Assembly: GCA_031366605.1 (NCBI GenBank)
Contig: JANLOO010000022.1
Location: forward strand, 62,001-126,000
From: CALMEC01 sp031366605
GTDB taxonomy: Bacteria; Actinomycetota; Thermoleophilia; Miltoncostaeales; Miltoncostaeaceae
DNA length: 64,000 bases
Direction: 5' to 3'
Shown here: piece by piece, positions 48,399 to 56,382 of the stretch
Layout: each line of letters opens with the position of its first letter
Position numbering within the stretch: position 1 is the stretch's first letter
Position numbers and translations under genes: made by a program
Notes under the pieces: model-generated
Database searches by the model: none
Seen by the model: the letters and a program-made list of their open reading frames with translations, nothing else
Told to the model about the DNA's origin: nothing

Positions 48399-49417
48399 TC
48401 GTCGACGGCCTGCGGTTGATGGTGTACTTCGGCGACGCGCTCGAAACCGGTCATCGGTTGACAAGCGACGTGCTGATGGAGCGTCTGGCAGGGCACGGCG
48501 TCACCGTCTCAGCGCTCGCCCGTGGCATCGAGGGGTTCGGGCTCAACCGTCGGATCCACGCCGCACGGCTCCCGGATCTGTCGGGCGATCTGCCGCTCGT
48601 CGCGGCGGCCATCGATACCCGCGAACGCATCGAAGCCGTCTTCGAGGATGCCGCACAGATCGTTCCTCGGGGACTCCTGACGCTCGAGTCGGTCACACTG
48701 GTCACCGGTTGCGACGTGGCGACCGCCGAGGTTCCCTCCGACGGAGGACACTGGAGCCGGTTGACGGTCTACTGCGGGCGGCGGGAACGCTACCGCCAGG
48801 TTGTGCAGATCTTGAAGGTCAGCGGGGCTCCTGGTGCGACGGTCATCCTCGGTGTGGATGGAACGGTGCATGGGCGCCGTGCCCGGGCGCATCTGTTCGG
48901 CCGCAACAGCGATGTCCCGATGGCGGTCATCTCGGTGGGCAGGAGCGCAGCGATCCGCCAGGCCCTTCCGCACCTTGGGGAATGCCTGGAGGATCCGATC
49001 GCCACCCTCGAGCCGCTTTCGATGCTCAAGCACGACGGGAACGGGATCGACCTGCCCCCTGGAAGCGGGTCTGGCTGGCGCAAGATCAGCGTCATGACGC
49101 GCGAGACGGCCCAAGTGGAGGGGCGCGCGCTCTTCACCGAGCTCACCCGGCGGCTGCGGACCGGCGGTGCTGCAGGGGCGACCACGATCCGGGGGGAGTG
49201 GGGATACTCGAGCGACGAGCCCCCGCACGGAGACCGCTTCGCCCGCCTGACGTCCCATACACCCACGCTGACCACCACGATCGACACCACGGACAACATC
49301 GCACGGCTCTGGCCGATCGTGGACCGACTGACGGCACATCACGGTGTCGTGACGCTTGCGGAGGTTGCCGTCTCCCGGGAGCTTGGCGAGGGGCCGGGCG
49401 GTCCGTCTCAGGATTGA
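48395..49417 (+). CDS. Triple DUF190 protein linked to fluoride export
   Basis: 340 residues containing three tandem DUF190-like units of about 100 residues. Unit 1 is LRLMVYFGDALETGHRLTSD...GHGVTVSALARGIEGFG (about 5-105). Unit 2 is SRLTVYCGRRERYRQVVQIL...TVILGVDGTVHGRR (about 115-225). Unit 3 is RKISVMTRETAQVEGRALFT...ATTIRGEWGYSS (about 230-335). DUF190 proteins are PII-like trimer-forming folds often encoded beside crcB. Single-unit proteins would assemble as trimers, so this fusion may be a covalent pseudo-trimer. Coupled by ATGA to crcB. Confidence 0.8.
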   Translation: MIVDGLRLMVYFGDALETGHRLTSDVLMERLAGHGVTVSALARGIEGFGLNRRIHAARLPDLSGDLPLVAAAIDTRERIEAVFEDAAQIVPRGLLTLESVTLVTGCDVATAEVPSDGGHWSRLTVYCGRRERYRQVVQILKVSGAPGATVILGVDGTVHGRRARAHLFGRNSDVPMAVISVGRSAAIRQALPHLGECLEDPIATLEPLSMLKHDGNGIDLPPGSGSGWRKISVMTRETAQVEGRALFTELTRRLRTGGAAGATTIRGEWGYSSDEPPHGDRFARLTSHTPTLTTTIDTTDNIARLWPIVDRLTAHHGVVTLAEVAVSRELGEGPGGPSQD

Positions 49418-49564
49418 CGGTGTCGCTCCCGCGGAGTCCGGTTTCTCTCGGGATCCACTCATCGGCGCCGACCGGGTTCTCATCTGCGCTTCATGGAGTG
49501 GGCGCACAGTCCCTCGTGACAGATCAGCACGCCGGCATCTTGCCGGCCGTCACGAGGAGATCCC

Positions 49565-50335
49565 ATGAGTGCATCGACACGGACACAGATCACCGCCACG
49601 GCGGTGTGCATCGTCGCAGCCGCAGGCGTCGCAATCGCGGCCGGTGCGACGCATCCCGGCGCCGCGGGCGCGGCGACCGCGGGAGGGCTGCCGCAGGGAG
49701 GCGAGGTCGTGCAACTCAACCCGGCCGACTTCACCGTCAACATCACCAACCCGTACTTCCCGATGGCGCCGGGGAACCGCTGGGTGTACGTGGAACGGGA
49801 GCCGGGTCACACCTCGCGCGTCGTCATGACGGTGACCGACGAGACGAAGCGGATTGCCAACGGCATCACCGCACGCGTCGTGCGTGACGTCGTCAGCGAG
49901 GGCAAGGAGCTCGTCGAAGTCACCGACGACTGGTACGCGCAGGACAAGGACGGCAACGTCTGGTACCTGGGTGAGGCCACCACGGAGTACGTCAACGGCA
50001 AACCCGCCACGACCAAGGGCTCGTTCGAGGCGGGCGTCGACGGTGCCCAGGCCGGTGTTGCCATGCCTGCCAAGCCGGTGCAGGGTCTGTCGTATCGCCA
50101 GGAGTTCTCACGTGGGCAGGCGGAGGACAGCGCGGTCGTGCTGGCCATTCGTGAGCAGGCCCAGGTGCCATTTGGACACTTCCGCAACGTGTTGGTGACC
50201 AAAGACCTCAACGGCCTCAAACCCAAGTTCGTCGAGTACAAGCTCTACGCGCGTGGGGTCGGCCCGGTCATGACCTTGGGGATCTCGGGGACCCGTGTCC
50301 GTGAGGAGTTGATTCGGTTCTCGAAGCGCCAATAG
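49565..50335 (+). CDS. Exported protein of unknown function
   Basis: 256 residues with a signal peptide (ITATAVCIVAAAGVAIAAGATHPGA). The mature protein opens NPADFTVNITNPYFPMAPGN then RWVYVEREPGH, followed by beta-rich sequence (VVRDVVSEGKELVEVTDDWY, AQDKDGNVWYLGEATTEYVN) and an end VRVREELIRFSKRQ-like helix. Similar extracellular proteins with the N-P-Y-F-P-x-x-P-G-x-x-W pattern are common in actinobacteria and proteobacteria, but I know no function. GAGGAG seven bases before ATG 49565 supports the start; a strong terminator follows. Confidence 0.75.
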   Translation: MSASTRTQITATAVCIVAAAGVAIAAGATHPGAAGAATAGGLPQGGEVVQLNPADFTVNITNPYFPMAPGNRWVYVEREPGHTSRVVMTVTDETKRIANGITARVVRDVVSEGKELVEVTDDWYAQDKDGNVWYLGEATTEYVNGKPATTKGSFEAGVDGAQAGVAMPAKPVQGLSYRQEFSRGQAEDSAVVLAIREQAQVPFGHFRNVLVTKDLNGLKPKFVEYKLYARGVGPVMTLGISGTRVREELIRFSKRQ

Positions 50336-50349
50336 GAGAGGCCGGGAGT

Positions 50350-50372
50350 GGGGTCGGCGCTGTGCCGACCCC
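50350..50372. terminator. Bidirectional terminator hairpin
   Basis: GGGGTCGGC pairs perfectly with GCCGACCCC around the loop GCTGT. It lies between two convergent genes (ends at 50335 and 50382), so it can serve both. Confidence 0.7.
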
Positions 50373-50381
50373 CCGTCATCC

Positions 50382-51032
50382 TCACTGTCCTGAGGCTGAG
50401 ATGTGCTGGTAGTCCTTGGTCCCGCTCCAGCGTCCACCCCAAGCCCATCCGGCCGCATCGACGGCCCGGGTGGATGCGTCACGCTCGACGATCATGCCGG
50501 GGCGTGCGGGCGTGCGTTTGATGAACGCGACGCTGGCTTTGTGGGACGTCCGCCCTCGTGAGACGTACGGGTTCTCGATCGGGTTGATGTCGACCGCGCG
50601 GCCGTAGGCATGGTTTGACCATCGGGTGGTGCCATCGACGTATCGACAGTTGAATGCGCTGGTGTTGTCAGCCTCAATCGAGCGGAAGTCGCTGCCGCCG
50701 AAGCCTTCGATCGGGACCATCCACCTGATCGGGAACTTCGCGGCGTACAGATCACGCATGATCGCGACGGTGCTCGTCGCGGCGTCGCGGTTGACCACGA
50801 GGCGTCCCGTGCGGGCCCGCCCCGCGAAGTCCCAGTGGCTGACCCGAACCATCCGCAAGGAGTTGAGGCTGACGGGGCACCCGCGATGCCACACGCTCGG
50901 CGTCATGGCGTTGCGCTCCTTGGCTGTCAGTGTCGAGATGCCCGAGCGAAACGCCGGAGCCCCGCCACCGAGGGCGGCCGGTGCGACGACGAGGGCGGCC
51001 ACAGCCGCAAACGCGATCTGGCGCGCGAACAT
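50382..51032 (-). CDS. Secreted M15-family peptidase (D-alanyl-D-alanine carboxypeptidase-like)
   Basis: 216 residues from ATG 51032. A signal peptide (ARQIAFAAVAALVVAPAALG) is followed by a domain with MRDLYAAKFPIRWMVPIEGF, then GSDFRSIEADNTSAFNCRY, the zinc motif SNHAYGRAVDINPIENPY and a late DYQHISA that supplies the last His ligand. This is the M15 (VanY/endolysin-like) arrangement, HxxxxxxD...H. It likely trims cell-wall peptides outside the cell. The frame is open a further 23 codons upstream without signal-peptide character. Confidence 0.88.
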   Translation of the reverse strand: MFARQIAFAAVAALVVAPAALGGGAPAFRSGISTLTAKERNAMTPSVWHRGCPVSLNSLRMVRVSHWDFAGRARTGRLVVNRDAATSTVAIMRDLYAAKFPIRWMVPIEGFGGSDFRSIEADNTSAFNCRYVDGTTRWSNHAYGRAVDINPIENPYVSRGRTSHKASVAFIKRTPARPGMIVERDASTRAVDAAGWAWGGRWSGTKDYQHISASGQ

Positions 51033-51190
51033 CGGTCGAGTGTAGCCGGACGCCCCGAAGGCTCCCAAGCAGGTCGGTCGGCGTGTGCGGACATCGTCCA
51101 CGGCCAGGCGCGGTCCGCCCGCTCAGCCCCGACCGACGCAGCCCGATCAGCGGGCCATCGCACTGCCGATCCATCGATATGTCACGTCTC
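51033..51190. other. Intergenic segment before the tandem repeat
   Basis: GC-rich region upstream of the M15 peptidase gene, probably carrying its promoter; no gene or clear promoter boxes recognised. Confidence 0.35.
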
Positions 51191-51249
51191 TGTGTCGAGT
51201 GTGTGTCGCCGAACGACACGATTGGCCGTCGCGAGTGAGCCAAGTGGTT
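51191..51249. repeat. 59-nt hairpin repeat, copy 1
   Basis: Contains stem 1, GTGTCG-CCGAA-CGACAC, and stem 2, TTGGC...GCCAA around a 12-base loop. The copy at 51324-51382 is the same length with six differences. Three of these fall in the stem 1 loop and none breaks a stem, the pattern expected of a conserved structure. Confidence 0.75.
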
Positions 51250-51323
51250 CTCAACGCATCACGACAACGTACGGCGATTGCAGGACATTCGATCGGTGTC
51301 GCGCTGGTCAATTGTGTCGTCGC

Positions 51324-51382
51324 TGTGTCGAATGTGTGTCGAGGTACGACACGATTGGCCGTCGCGTGTGAGCCAAATGGTT
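51324..51382. repeat. 59-nt hairpin repeat, copy 2
   Basis: Direct repeat of 51191-51249, 133 bases downstream. Stem 1 is GTGTCG-AGGTA-CGACAC and stem 2 is again TTGGC/GCCAA. It ends 39 bases before the end of the DNA glycosylase gene. Confidence 0.75.
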
Positions 51383-51421
51383 GTTTCGGGGCGACGGGGC
51401 TGCGGGCGCACAAGCGCGGGG

Positions 51422-52273
51422 TCAGGCGGCGTGTGCGGTGCGTTGGCGGGCGAGCGGGTGGCGCATGAGGTGGACGCCGGCCAGGCCGGCCCACTCGCCG
51501 TAGGGCTCCAGCAGCCGACGGGTGTCGTCGGCTGTCGCCTCGCGCCCCAGCAGGTTGGCGCACAGGCGGATCAGGCCGAGGTCACCGACCAGGCCATGTT
51601 CGTACCGCCCCAAACCGGACATCGCGATGACGCCCGCCGACCACGGGCCCAACGTGCGCTCGCGTTCGATACGGGCAACGGCACGATTCGTCGTCACGGT
51701 CTGCAGACGCTCCACATCGAGGGTCCGCACGACGCGCGCGAGCGCCGCTGCGCGAAAGGGCGCCAGGCCGGTGCGCGTCAGTTGGGCCGTAGACAGCGCG
51801 CGCAGTCCCTCAGAGGTGGGTGGCAATGACAACCCGGCGTGCGGGCGGCTGCACAACGCGATGATGCGGTGTTCGATCAGCCGGGCTTCGCGTGCCGTGA
51901 TCAGTTGGCCCGCCACCGCTTGCACCAGCGCATGTGCAACCGTCGAGGTACGCAGTGGTCGAAGTCCACGGCGTTGGCTGACGAGTCGACGCAAGAGTGG
52001 GTCGGCATCGGCCAGCGTCAGGAACGCGCCGTGGTCCACATCGGCTGCGAGCACGAACCGCAGGTGCCCGATCGTCGCGTCCCCGACCTCCCTGTCCATC
52101 CGGGCGCCCAGGTCCCCATCGGGGCGCTGCCACACCTGCGCATACGTCGGGTGCCCCTCGACCTCGAAGACCATCTCGAGCACACCGTCGTGGATACGTC
52201 GGGTGGGATCCGACCCGTCGGCCGACTGGGCGAGCGAGTACGGCCTGATCGGGGAGAGGACGACGTCGGGCAC
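51422..52273 (-). CDS. AlkA-type DNA-3-methyladenine glycosylase (HhH-GPD)
   Basis: 283 residues. The N-terminal half is strand-rich as in AlkA (IHDGVLEMVFEVEGHPTYAQ, GHLRFVLAADVDHGAFLTLA). The HhH-GPD half (from about 110) contains VAHALVQAVAGQLITAREAR, a hairpin region ERTLGPWSAGVIAMSGLGRY and the catalytic Asp in GLVGDLGLIRL. It excises alkylated bases. The usual GIGPWTA hairpin is TLGPWSA here. The C-terminus (LEPYGEWAGLAGVHLMRH) is typical. The start near GTG or ATG 52273 lies before an AT-rich region. Confidence 0.88.
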   Translation of the reverse strand: MPDVVLSPIRPYSLAQSADGSDPTRRIHDGVLEMVFEVEGHPTYAQVWQRPDGDLGARMDREVGDATIGHLRFVLAADVDHGAFLTLADADPLLRRLVSQRRGLRPLRTSTVAHALVQAVAGQLITAREARLIEHRIIALCSRPHAGLSLPPTSEGLRALSTAQLTRTGLAPFRAAALARVVRTLDVERLQTVTTNRAVARIERERTLGPWSAGVIAMSGLGRYEHGLVGDLGLIRLCANLLGREATADDTRRLLEPYGEWAGLAGVHLMRHPLARQRTAHAA

Positions 52274-52532
52274 TCCGCCAACGTACTCGTCGCGCGCCGC
52301 GGCGGGCGTGCCGGAGGAGCGGGAGCGACGAGACCTGAGCGCTCTCAGCGGGTTCCGCGATCACGTCCCCCACGATGACTCGTCCGATGATCACGACGCC
52401 GTCGAGCACCATGGCGCCGCCGATCAAGCACGGAAGGCACGCGCCGACACGTACAGGCTGGTGCGAGCAATACACTAATAAAGCAATTAGAATATACACC
52501 AAAACCGAGCGATTTCGTGTACACTGTGCGCA
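52274..52532. other. AT-rich intergenic region before the recombinase-like gene
   Basis: 259 bases. The last 60 (about 52470-52527) are sharply AT-rich (ACTAATAAAGCAATTAGAAT) in a GC-rich genome. They include ATACAC at about 52494 and GTGTAC at about 52517 as an inverted pair, and TACACT (52520-52525) as a possible -10. A 57-codon frame from GTG 52308 to TAA 52481 exists, but I cannot support it as a gene. Confidence 0.45.
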
Positions 52533-53180
52533 ATGGCGGCGCGACGGCTCATCGGGTACGTGCGGGTGGGGCCGATGGAGCCGCGCAGCGAACGACCGGG
52601 GCTCGAAACGCAACGGGCTGCGATCGCCGTGGCGTGTGACGAGCGCGGATGGGACCTCGTCGGGGTCGAGGAGGATGTCCGCTCCGGCCGTACGCGCCGG
52701 CGACCCGGCCTGCGGCAGGCGCTCGCCGCGTGCCGTGCGGGACAGGCCGAGGGGGTCATCGTCGCGAGCCTCGATCGCCTGACGTACGACGTTGCCGACC
52801 TGGCCGAGTTTGTGGGCGAGGCTGTGCGGGATGGTTTCGCGATCGTCGCGTTGTCGCCAGAGGTCGACCTGGACAGCGACCGCGGTGCGACGGTCGGAGC
52901 CGTTCTGTCGGAAGCCGCGGGGTGGACCCCGCGGAGCCTCGTGCGTCGCGCCGAGGTGCTTGCTCGGCGCGTGCAGGACGAGGCCCCGGTGTCACGTCGG
53001 GCAGGCCGCCCGTCGTCGACGCCTCAGGACATCGCCGATCGAATCCGCAAGATGCGCGGGCAAGGCCTGACCCTTCAGGCGATCTGCGACACCCTCAACC
53101 GTGAAGGCATTCCGACGCCACGCGGCGGGGCGTTGTGGCGCCCGACATCGCTTCGCGCGATCCTGCGCACCGGGGACTGA
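52533..53180 (+). CDS. Serine-recombinase-family protein lacking the catalytic serine
   Basis: 215 residues. The resolvase N-terminal fold is plain: LIGYVRVGPMEPRSERPGLE, TQRAAIAVACDERGWDLVGV, RRRPGLRQALAACRAGQAEG and VIVASLDRLTYDVADLAEFV. The C-terminal helix-turn-helix region is LTLQAICDTLNREGIPTPRG followed by LWRPTSLRAIL. In active enzymes the first strand reads YVRVS with Ser as nucleophile; here it is YVRVG, and the following Arg-rich loop is altered. Strand exchange should therefore be lost, while DNA binding could remain. No inverted repeats or attachment sites are visible around it. ATG 52533 lies just after an AT-rich stretch. Confidence 0.82.
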   Translation: MAARRLIGYVRVGPMEPRSERPGLETQRAAIAVACDERGWDLVGVEEDVRSGRTRRRPGLRQALAACRAGQAEGVIVASLDRLTYDVADLAEFVGEAVRDGFAIVALSPEVDLDSDRGATVGAVLSEAAGWTPRSLVRRAEVLARRVQDEAPVSRRAGRPSSTPQDIADRIRKMRGQGLTLQAICDTLNREGIPTPRGGALWRPTSLRAILRTGD

Positions 53181-53198
53181 CTTCCCCGAGCAGGCGGG

Positions 53199-53843
53199 TC
53201 AGGCCGTGCTCCAGCCGAGGCCGTGGATGGCCTTCATGCGCTGGACGGCCGGGCGTTCGTCGATACGGGCATGGTGGGCCGCCAGATTCACTCGCGTGAA
53301 CACGGCCGGCTCGAGGTCGAGCGACCAGTTGGGGCTTTCCAACATGTGGAGCAACAGGTCGGCCCCGGAGAATTGTTCGCCCATCAGGTACCGCCGGTCG
53401 TTGAGATGCCCGTCCAGAACGTCCAGGCATTCGCCGATGTCACGCGCGGCGGCCTCGCGGATCGACTGCCCCAGTTCGGGCGTGTCGGGCATGTACCACG
53501 GTGCATACCAGCGGGTGTAGGCGGTGTGGAGCGTGTTGGTCAGGTACACGAGCCAGCGGTAGTAGTCGGAACGCTCCGACGTCCCCATCGCAGGCGCCAA
53601 CGGTGAGTCGGCACACCGGTCGCCCAGGTGCAGGATGATCGCGGCTGTTTCGTACAGGCGAACGTCGCCGTCGCGCAGGGCGGGCACCCGCCCGTGGGGG
53701 TTGACCTGTTTGAACTGCGGAGGCGTGTCCCGGTCGTGCCGCTCGACCTGGACCGTCTCGTAGGGGGCACCGGTCTCCTCGAGTGCGGCGCACGCCACCG
53801 TCGCGGCCGTGCCGGGCACCGAGTAGAGGATCAGGGCACCCAC
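53199..53843 (-). CDS. Glutathione S-transferase family protein
   Basis: 214 residues from GTG 53843. The thioredoxin-like N domain is LILYSVPGTAATVACAALEE followed by NPHGRVPALRDGDVRLYETA with the cis-Pro and the E-T/S pair that binds the glutathione glutamyl group. The helical C domain runs from about 85 (YRWLVYLTNTLHTAYTRWYA, RYLMGEQFSGADLLLHMLES). Actinobacteria usually lack glutathione, so the thiol substrate is unclear. The start overlaps the end of the upstream GST gene by 13 bases, marking a tandem pair. Confidence 0.9.
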   Translation of the reverse strand: MGALILYSVPGTAATVACAALEETGAPYETVQVERHDRDTPPQFKQVNPHGRVPALRDGDVRLYETAAIILHLGDRCADSPLAPAMGTSERSDYYRWLVYLTNTLHTAYTRWYAPWYMPDTPELGQSIREAAARDIGECLDVLDGHLNDRRYLMGEQFSGADLLLHMLESPNWSLDLEPAVFTRVNLAAHHARIDERPAVQRMKAIHGLGWSTA

Positions 53844-54463
53844 GCCAGCTCCTCCTGCTCGATGACGCGCAGCAGCGACGGACGCTCGAGCATCTGGTCC
53901 CAGAACCGGCGGATGTTCGGTCGCGCGAACGCCGGGTTGGCCTGATGCCGGCTCCAGCGACCGAGCATCCACAGGTATGCGTCCGCGGCCGAGAACCGGT
54001 CGCCGACCAAGAACGCGCGGTCTGCCAGGTCGGTGTCGATCCAGTCCCAGATGCCACCCAACGCGGCGTCGGCCACCTGCTTGGCGCCGGCGACGTGCTC
54101 CGCGTCGACCACATACCGCTCGGGGTAGATGTACTGGTACAGCGCGGGTTGTGCGGTGTTGGAAAGGTAGACGAGCCACCGGTACCACACGCCACGCTCG
54201 GGATCGCCGGGCACCGGGCCCAGCAGGGCATCCGGGTTGCGGTCCGAGACATGCATGCAGATGGCCGCCGACTCGGTCAGCGTGACGTCCCCGTCGATCA
54301 TGGCCGGGACCCGTCGATGGGGGCTTGCCGTCAGGAACTCCGCCGGACCCGCGTCGGGGCCCTCACGTGTTGGCCTGACAAACGTGTACTCGGCGCCGGC
54401 CTCCTCCAACAGGATGTGCGGCGCGAGCGACGCTGAGCCCGGGTAGCCATACAGCGTGATCAC
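53831..54463 (-). CDS. Glutathione S-transferase family protein
   Basis: 210 residues from GTG 54463. The N domain is VITLYGYPGSASLAPHILLE, then SPHRRVPAMIDGDVTLTESA. The C domain includes YRWLVYLSNTAQPALYQYIY and FLVGDRFSAADAYLWMLGRW. It is clearly homologous to the downstream GST (shared YRWLVYL.NT and F.A.D motifs), so the two arose by duplication and are probably co-translated. Confidence 0.9.
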   Translation of the reverse strand: MITLYGYPGSASLAPHILLEEAGAEYTFVRPTREGPDAGPAEFLTASPHRRVPAMIDGDVTLTESAAICMHVSDRNPDALLGPVPGDPERGVWYRWLVYLSNTAQPALYQYIYPERYVVDAEHVAGAKQVADAALGGIWDWIDTDLADRAFLVGDRFSAADAYLWMLGRWSRHQANPAFARPNIRRFWDQMLERPSLLRVIEQEELAWVP

Positions 54464-54491
54464 GCCGGGCACGCTACTCGCAAATGGCAAC

Positions 54492-54528
54492 GGGGGCCGG
54501 CGCCGCCTCCAAGCGGGCGCCGACCCCC
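54492..54528 (-). terminator. Terminator hairpin after the 54551-55432 gene
   Basis: GGGGGCCGGCGCC pairs with GGCGCCGACCCCC over 13 positions with one mismatch. It lies 23 bases past the end of the upstream gene on the minus strand and before the GST pair. Confidence 0.65.
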
Positions 54529-54550
54529 GGGGGTCCAAACCGATGGTCGG

Positions 54551-55432
54551 TCAGTCCTCCGGGTGCACCTTGACGAGCGCCAACGGATTGCCGGCGCACT
54601 CCATCTCGACGACGTCACCGACGAGGAGCGTTGCGACGAGCGTCGGGTCGGCGACCGTGCAGGTGGTCGCGCCGACCGCGATCGAGGCCGGGGAGACCAC
54701 GGTGATCGCACCCTTGACCTCGACCTTGGTTTCGGCCGGCACAGCGGTCATCGGCTTCTTGACCTTGATCTTTTTGGCGGTCAGGACGCCGTGCTTGGTC
54801 TTGCATTCGATCTTGACCATGTCGCCGGCTGCAGGGATGCTGCGAAGGCGGGTCCGGTCGGTCACGGCGCAGGTCAGCGGGTCGGCGCCGGCCACACCGG
54901 TGGCGACGACGATCGAACCCGGCACTCCGGCGGCGGCCGGCGTGAACGTGGTCACTGCGCCACTCGCCTCGACCTCGACCTTGTCGCGCATGCTGTCGGT
55001 CATACGAAGGCGCCGCAGGGAGAGGCCGGTCGTGGCCGAGCCGTTGCATTTCGCCTTGACGTGTGTCCCGACCGGGAACGCGCTCAAGTCGGTGCCCGCG
55101 GGGACCTTGCAGGTGAACGCGATCGGGGCGGGGGCCGGCGTGCCGGCGGGCGGAGCGAGGGGCACGGTGACGACCGGAACGGCCGGAGCCGGAGCGAATG
55201 CGGTGATCACGATGGATCCACCGGCGGGCGGGGTGGCGGCTGGTGCCGGGACCACAGGAGCCACCACGGCCGGGGCCGGGGTCACCGCGGTCACCGTGCC
55301 GCGAATCTCGAGCTCGAGGGTGGAGTCGTTCTTGCCGCCGTGTCCGCCGTGGGCGGCTGCCCCGGTGGCGAATACCCCGGCGACCAGACAACCGACCCAA
55401 AGGGCCATCAGTGTCTTCGATCTCGTACGCAT
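54551..55432 (-). CDS. Exported repeat protein (DUF5666-like units)
   Basis: 293 residues from ATG 55432, which has GGGAGG eight bases upstream. A signal peptide (TLMALWVGCLVAGVFATGAAA) is followed by a His/Gly patch. Three related beta units then follow, each with a pattern of VEV.G.ITTV.P...V, a C.V...T.L..L..G..V...C signature (FTCKVPAGTDLSAFPVGTHV; LTCAVTDRTRLRSIPAAGDM; TTCTVADPTLVATLLVGDVV). A long Pro/Ala insert lies in the first unit. Paired Cys residues in each unit may form disulfides outside the cell. Function unknown. Confidence 0.7.
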   Translation of the reverse strand: MRTRSKTLMALWVGCLVAGVFATGAAAHGGHGGKNDSTLELEIRGTVTAVTPAPAVVAPVVPAPAATPPAGGSIVITAFAPAPAVPVVTVPLAPPAGTPAPAPIAFTCKVPAGTDLSAFPVGTHVKAKCNGSATTGLSLRRLRMTDSMRDKVEVEASGAVTTFTPAAAGVPGSIVVATGVAGADPLTCAVTDRTRLRSIPAAGDMVKIECKTKHGVLTAKKIKVKKPMTAVPAETKVEVKGAITVVSPASIAVGATTCTVADPTLVATLLVGDVVEMECAGNPLALVKVHPED

Positions 55433-55518
55433 CAGCAAAGCCTCCCAAAGTTCTCGCGGCGCCACAGAGCATCCGCCATTCACGTAGCTGGTCGTACGAC
55501 GTCCCCAGCGGACGTTTC

Positions 55519-56382
55519 TTACGCGTGCTTGTGAATTTCTTGCAACGGAAGTTCGGCGGCGCTGGCGGGCGTATCGAGCCCCTCGATACGGAGCGGGTCG
55601 TCAACCCCGACCTCGCGCCGCAAAATCGCCAGGCCGATTGACCCGTAGGTCGTGCTCTCCGCGACGCTGGTCAACACGCCGACCTTGCGATCCCCTGCAG
55701 AGATCGCCGCGCCGACCCGCCCGGGCTCAGCCAGGCGCACGCCGCGCAGGCGTCGGTTGACCTGGCCGCGGTAGTGGACACGGGCTACGGTCTCCTGCCC
55801 CAGGTAGCACCCTTTGTCGAACGACACCGTCGCCAGCTCCAGGCCGGCCTCCTGGACGAGGTTCGCCGATGTGAAGTCCACTCCGAAGAGCGGAATGCCG
55901 GCGGCGATGCGGCGGGCTTGGAGTGCGTTGGGCTCCATCGCAGCTGCTCCCGACGCAGCGATGATCGGGGTCGCATCGACTCCGATGGCATCGACCGTCC
56001 CGGGGACCAGCCCGGGCAGCACAAGGTCGGCACCTGCGACGGTGCCCTCGTCCCAACCGGACAAGGTGACGCACGCAAAGGGCTCAGGACCGATGACGTC
56101 GACGTCCTCCGAGAAGTGATACTCGTCGAGCAACGTCACCAGGCGCTCCGCGTGGCCTGAGCCGGTGACGAGGGTGAAGTCCTGCGCGCCGGTTCGGACG
56201 ACGCGCATGTCCGCGCTGATGTGGCCCTTGTTGTCCAGCAGGAGCGCGCGGCACGATGCCCCCACGGCGAGCGCGGCCACGTCGTTGGTCAGCAGGCCCT
56301 GCAGGAACCCCTCGGCGTCCGGCCCTTCCACCCACGCCAGCTCACACGTCCCAGCCGTCGTCGCCGGGGTCGCGGCGCTCAT
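55519..56382 (-). CDS. ygfZ: YgfZ/GcvT-like folate-binding protein
   Basis: 287 residues. The family signature KGCYLGQETVARVHYRGQVN (K-G-C-Y-x-G-Q-E) is intact near residue 195. N-terminal segments GPDAEGFLQGLLTNDVAAL and LLLDNKGHISADMRVVRTG match the aminomethyltransferase fold. YgfZ uses folate to support assembly or repair of certain Fe-S enzymes. ATG 56382 overlaps the stop of the LON-domain gene, so they form an operon. Confidence 0.93.
   Translation of the reverse strand: MSAATPATTAGTCELAWVEGPDAEGFLQGLLTNDVAALAVGASCRALLLDNKGHISADMRVVRTGAQDFTLVTGSGHAERLVTLLDEYHFSEDVDVIGPEPFACVTLSGWDEGTVAGADLVLPGLVPGTVDAIGVDATPIIAASGAAAMEPNALQARRIAAGIPLFGVDFTSANLVQEAGLELATVSFDKGCYLGQETVARVHYRGQVNRRLRGVRLAEPGRVGAAISAGDRKVGVLTSVAESTTYGSIGLAILRREVGVDDPLRIEGLDTPASAAELPLQEIHKHA

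Noticed and set aside
52308..52481. 57-codon plus-strand frame before the recombinase-like gene
   Set aside because: Charged and plausible in composition, but no ribosome binding site or homology can be shown.
54563..55534. 323-codon plus-strand frame opposite the exported repeat protein
   Set aside because: Antisense; the minus-strand gene has a signal peptide, ribosome binding site, repeats and a terminator.
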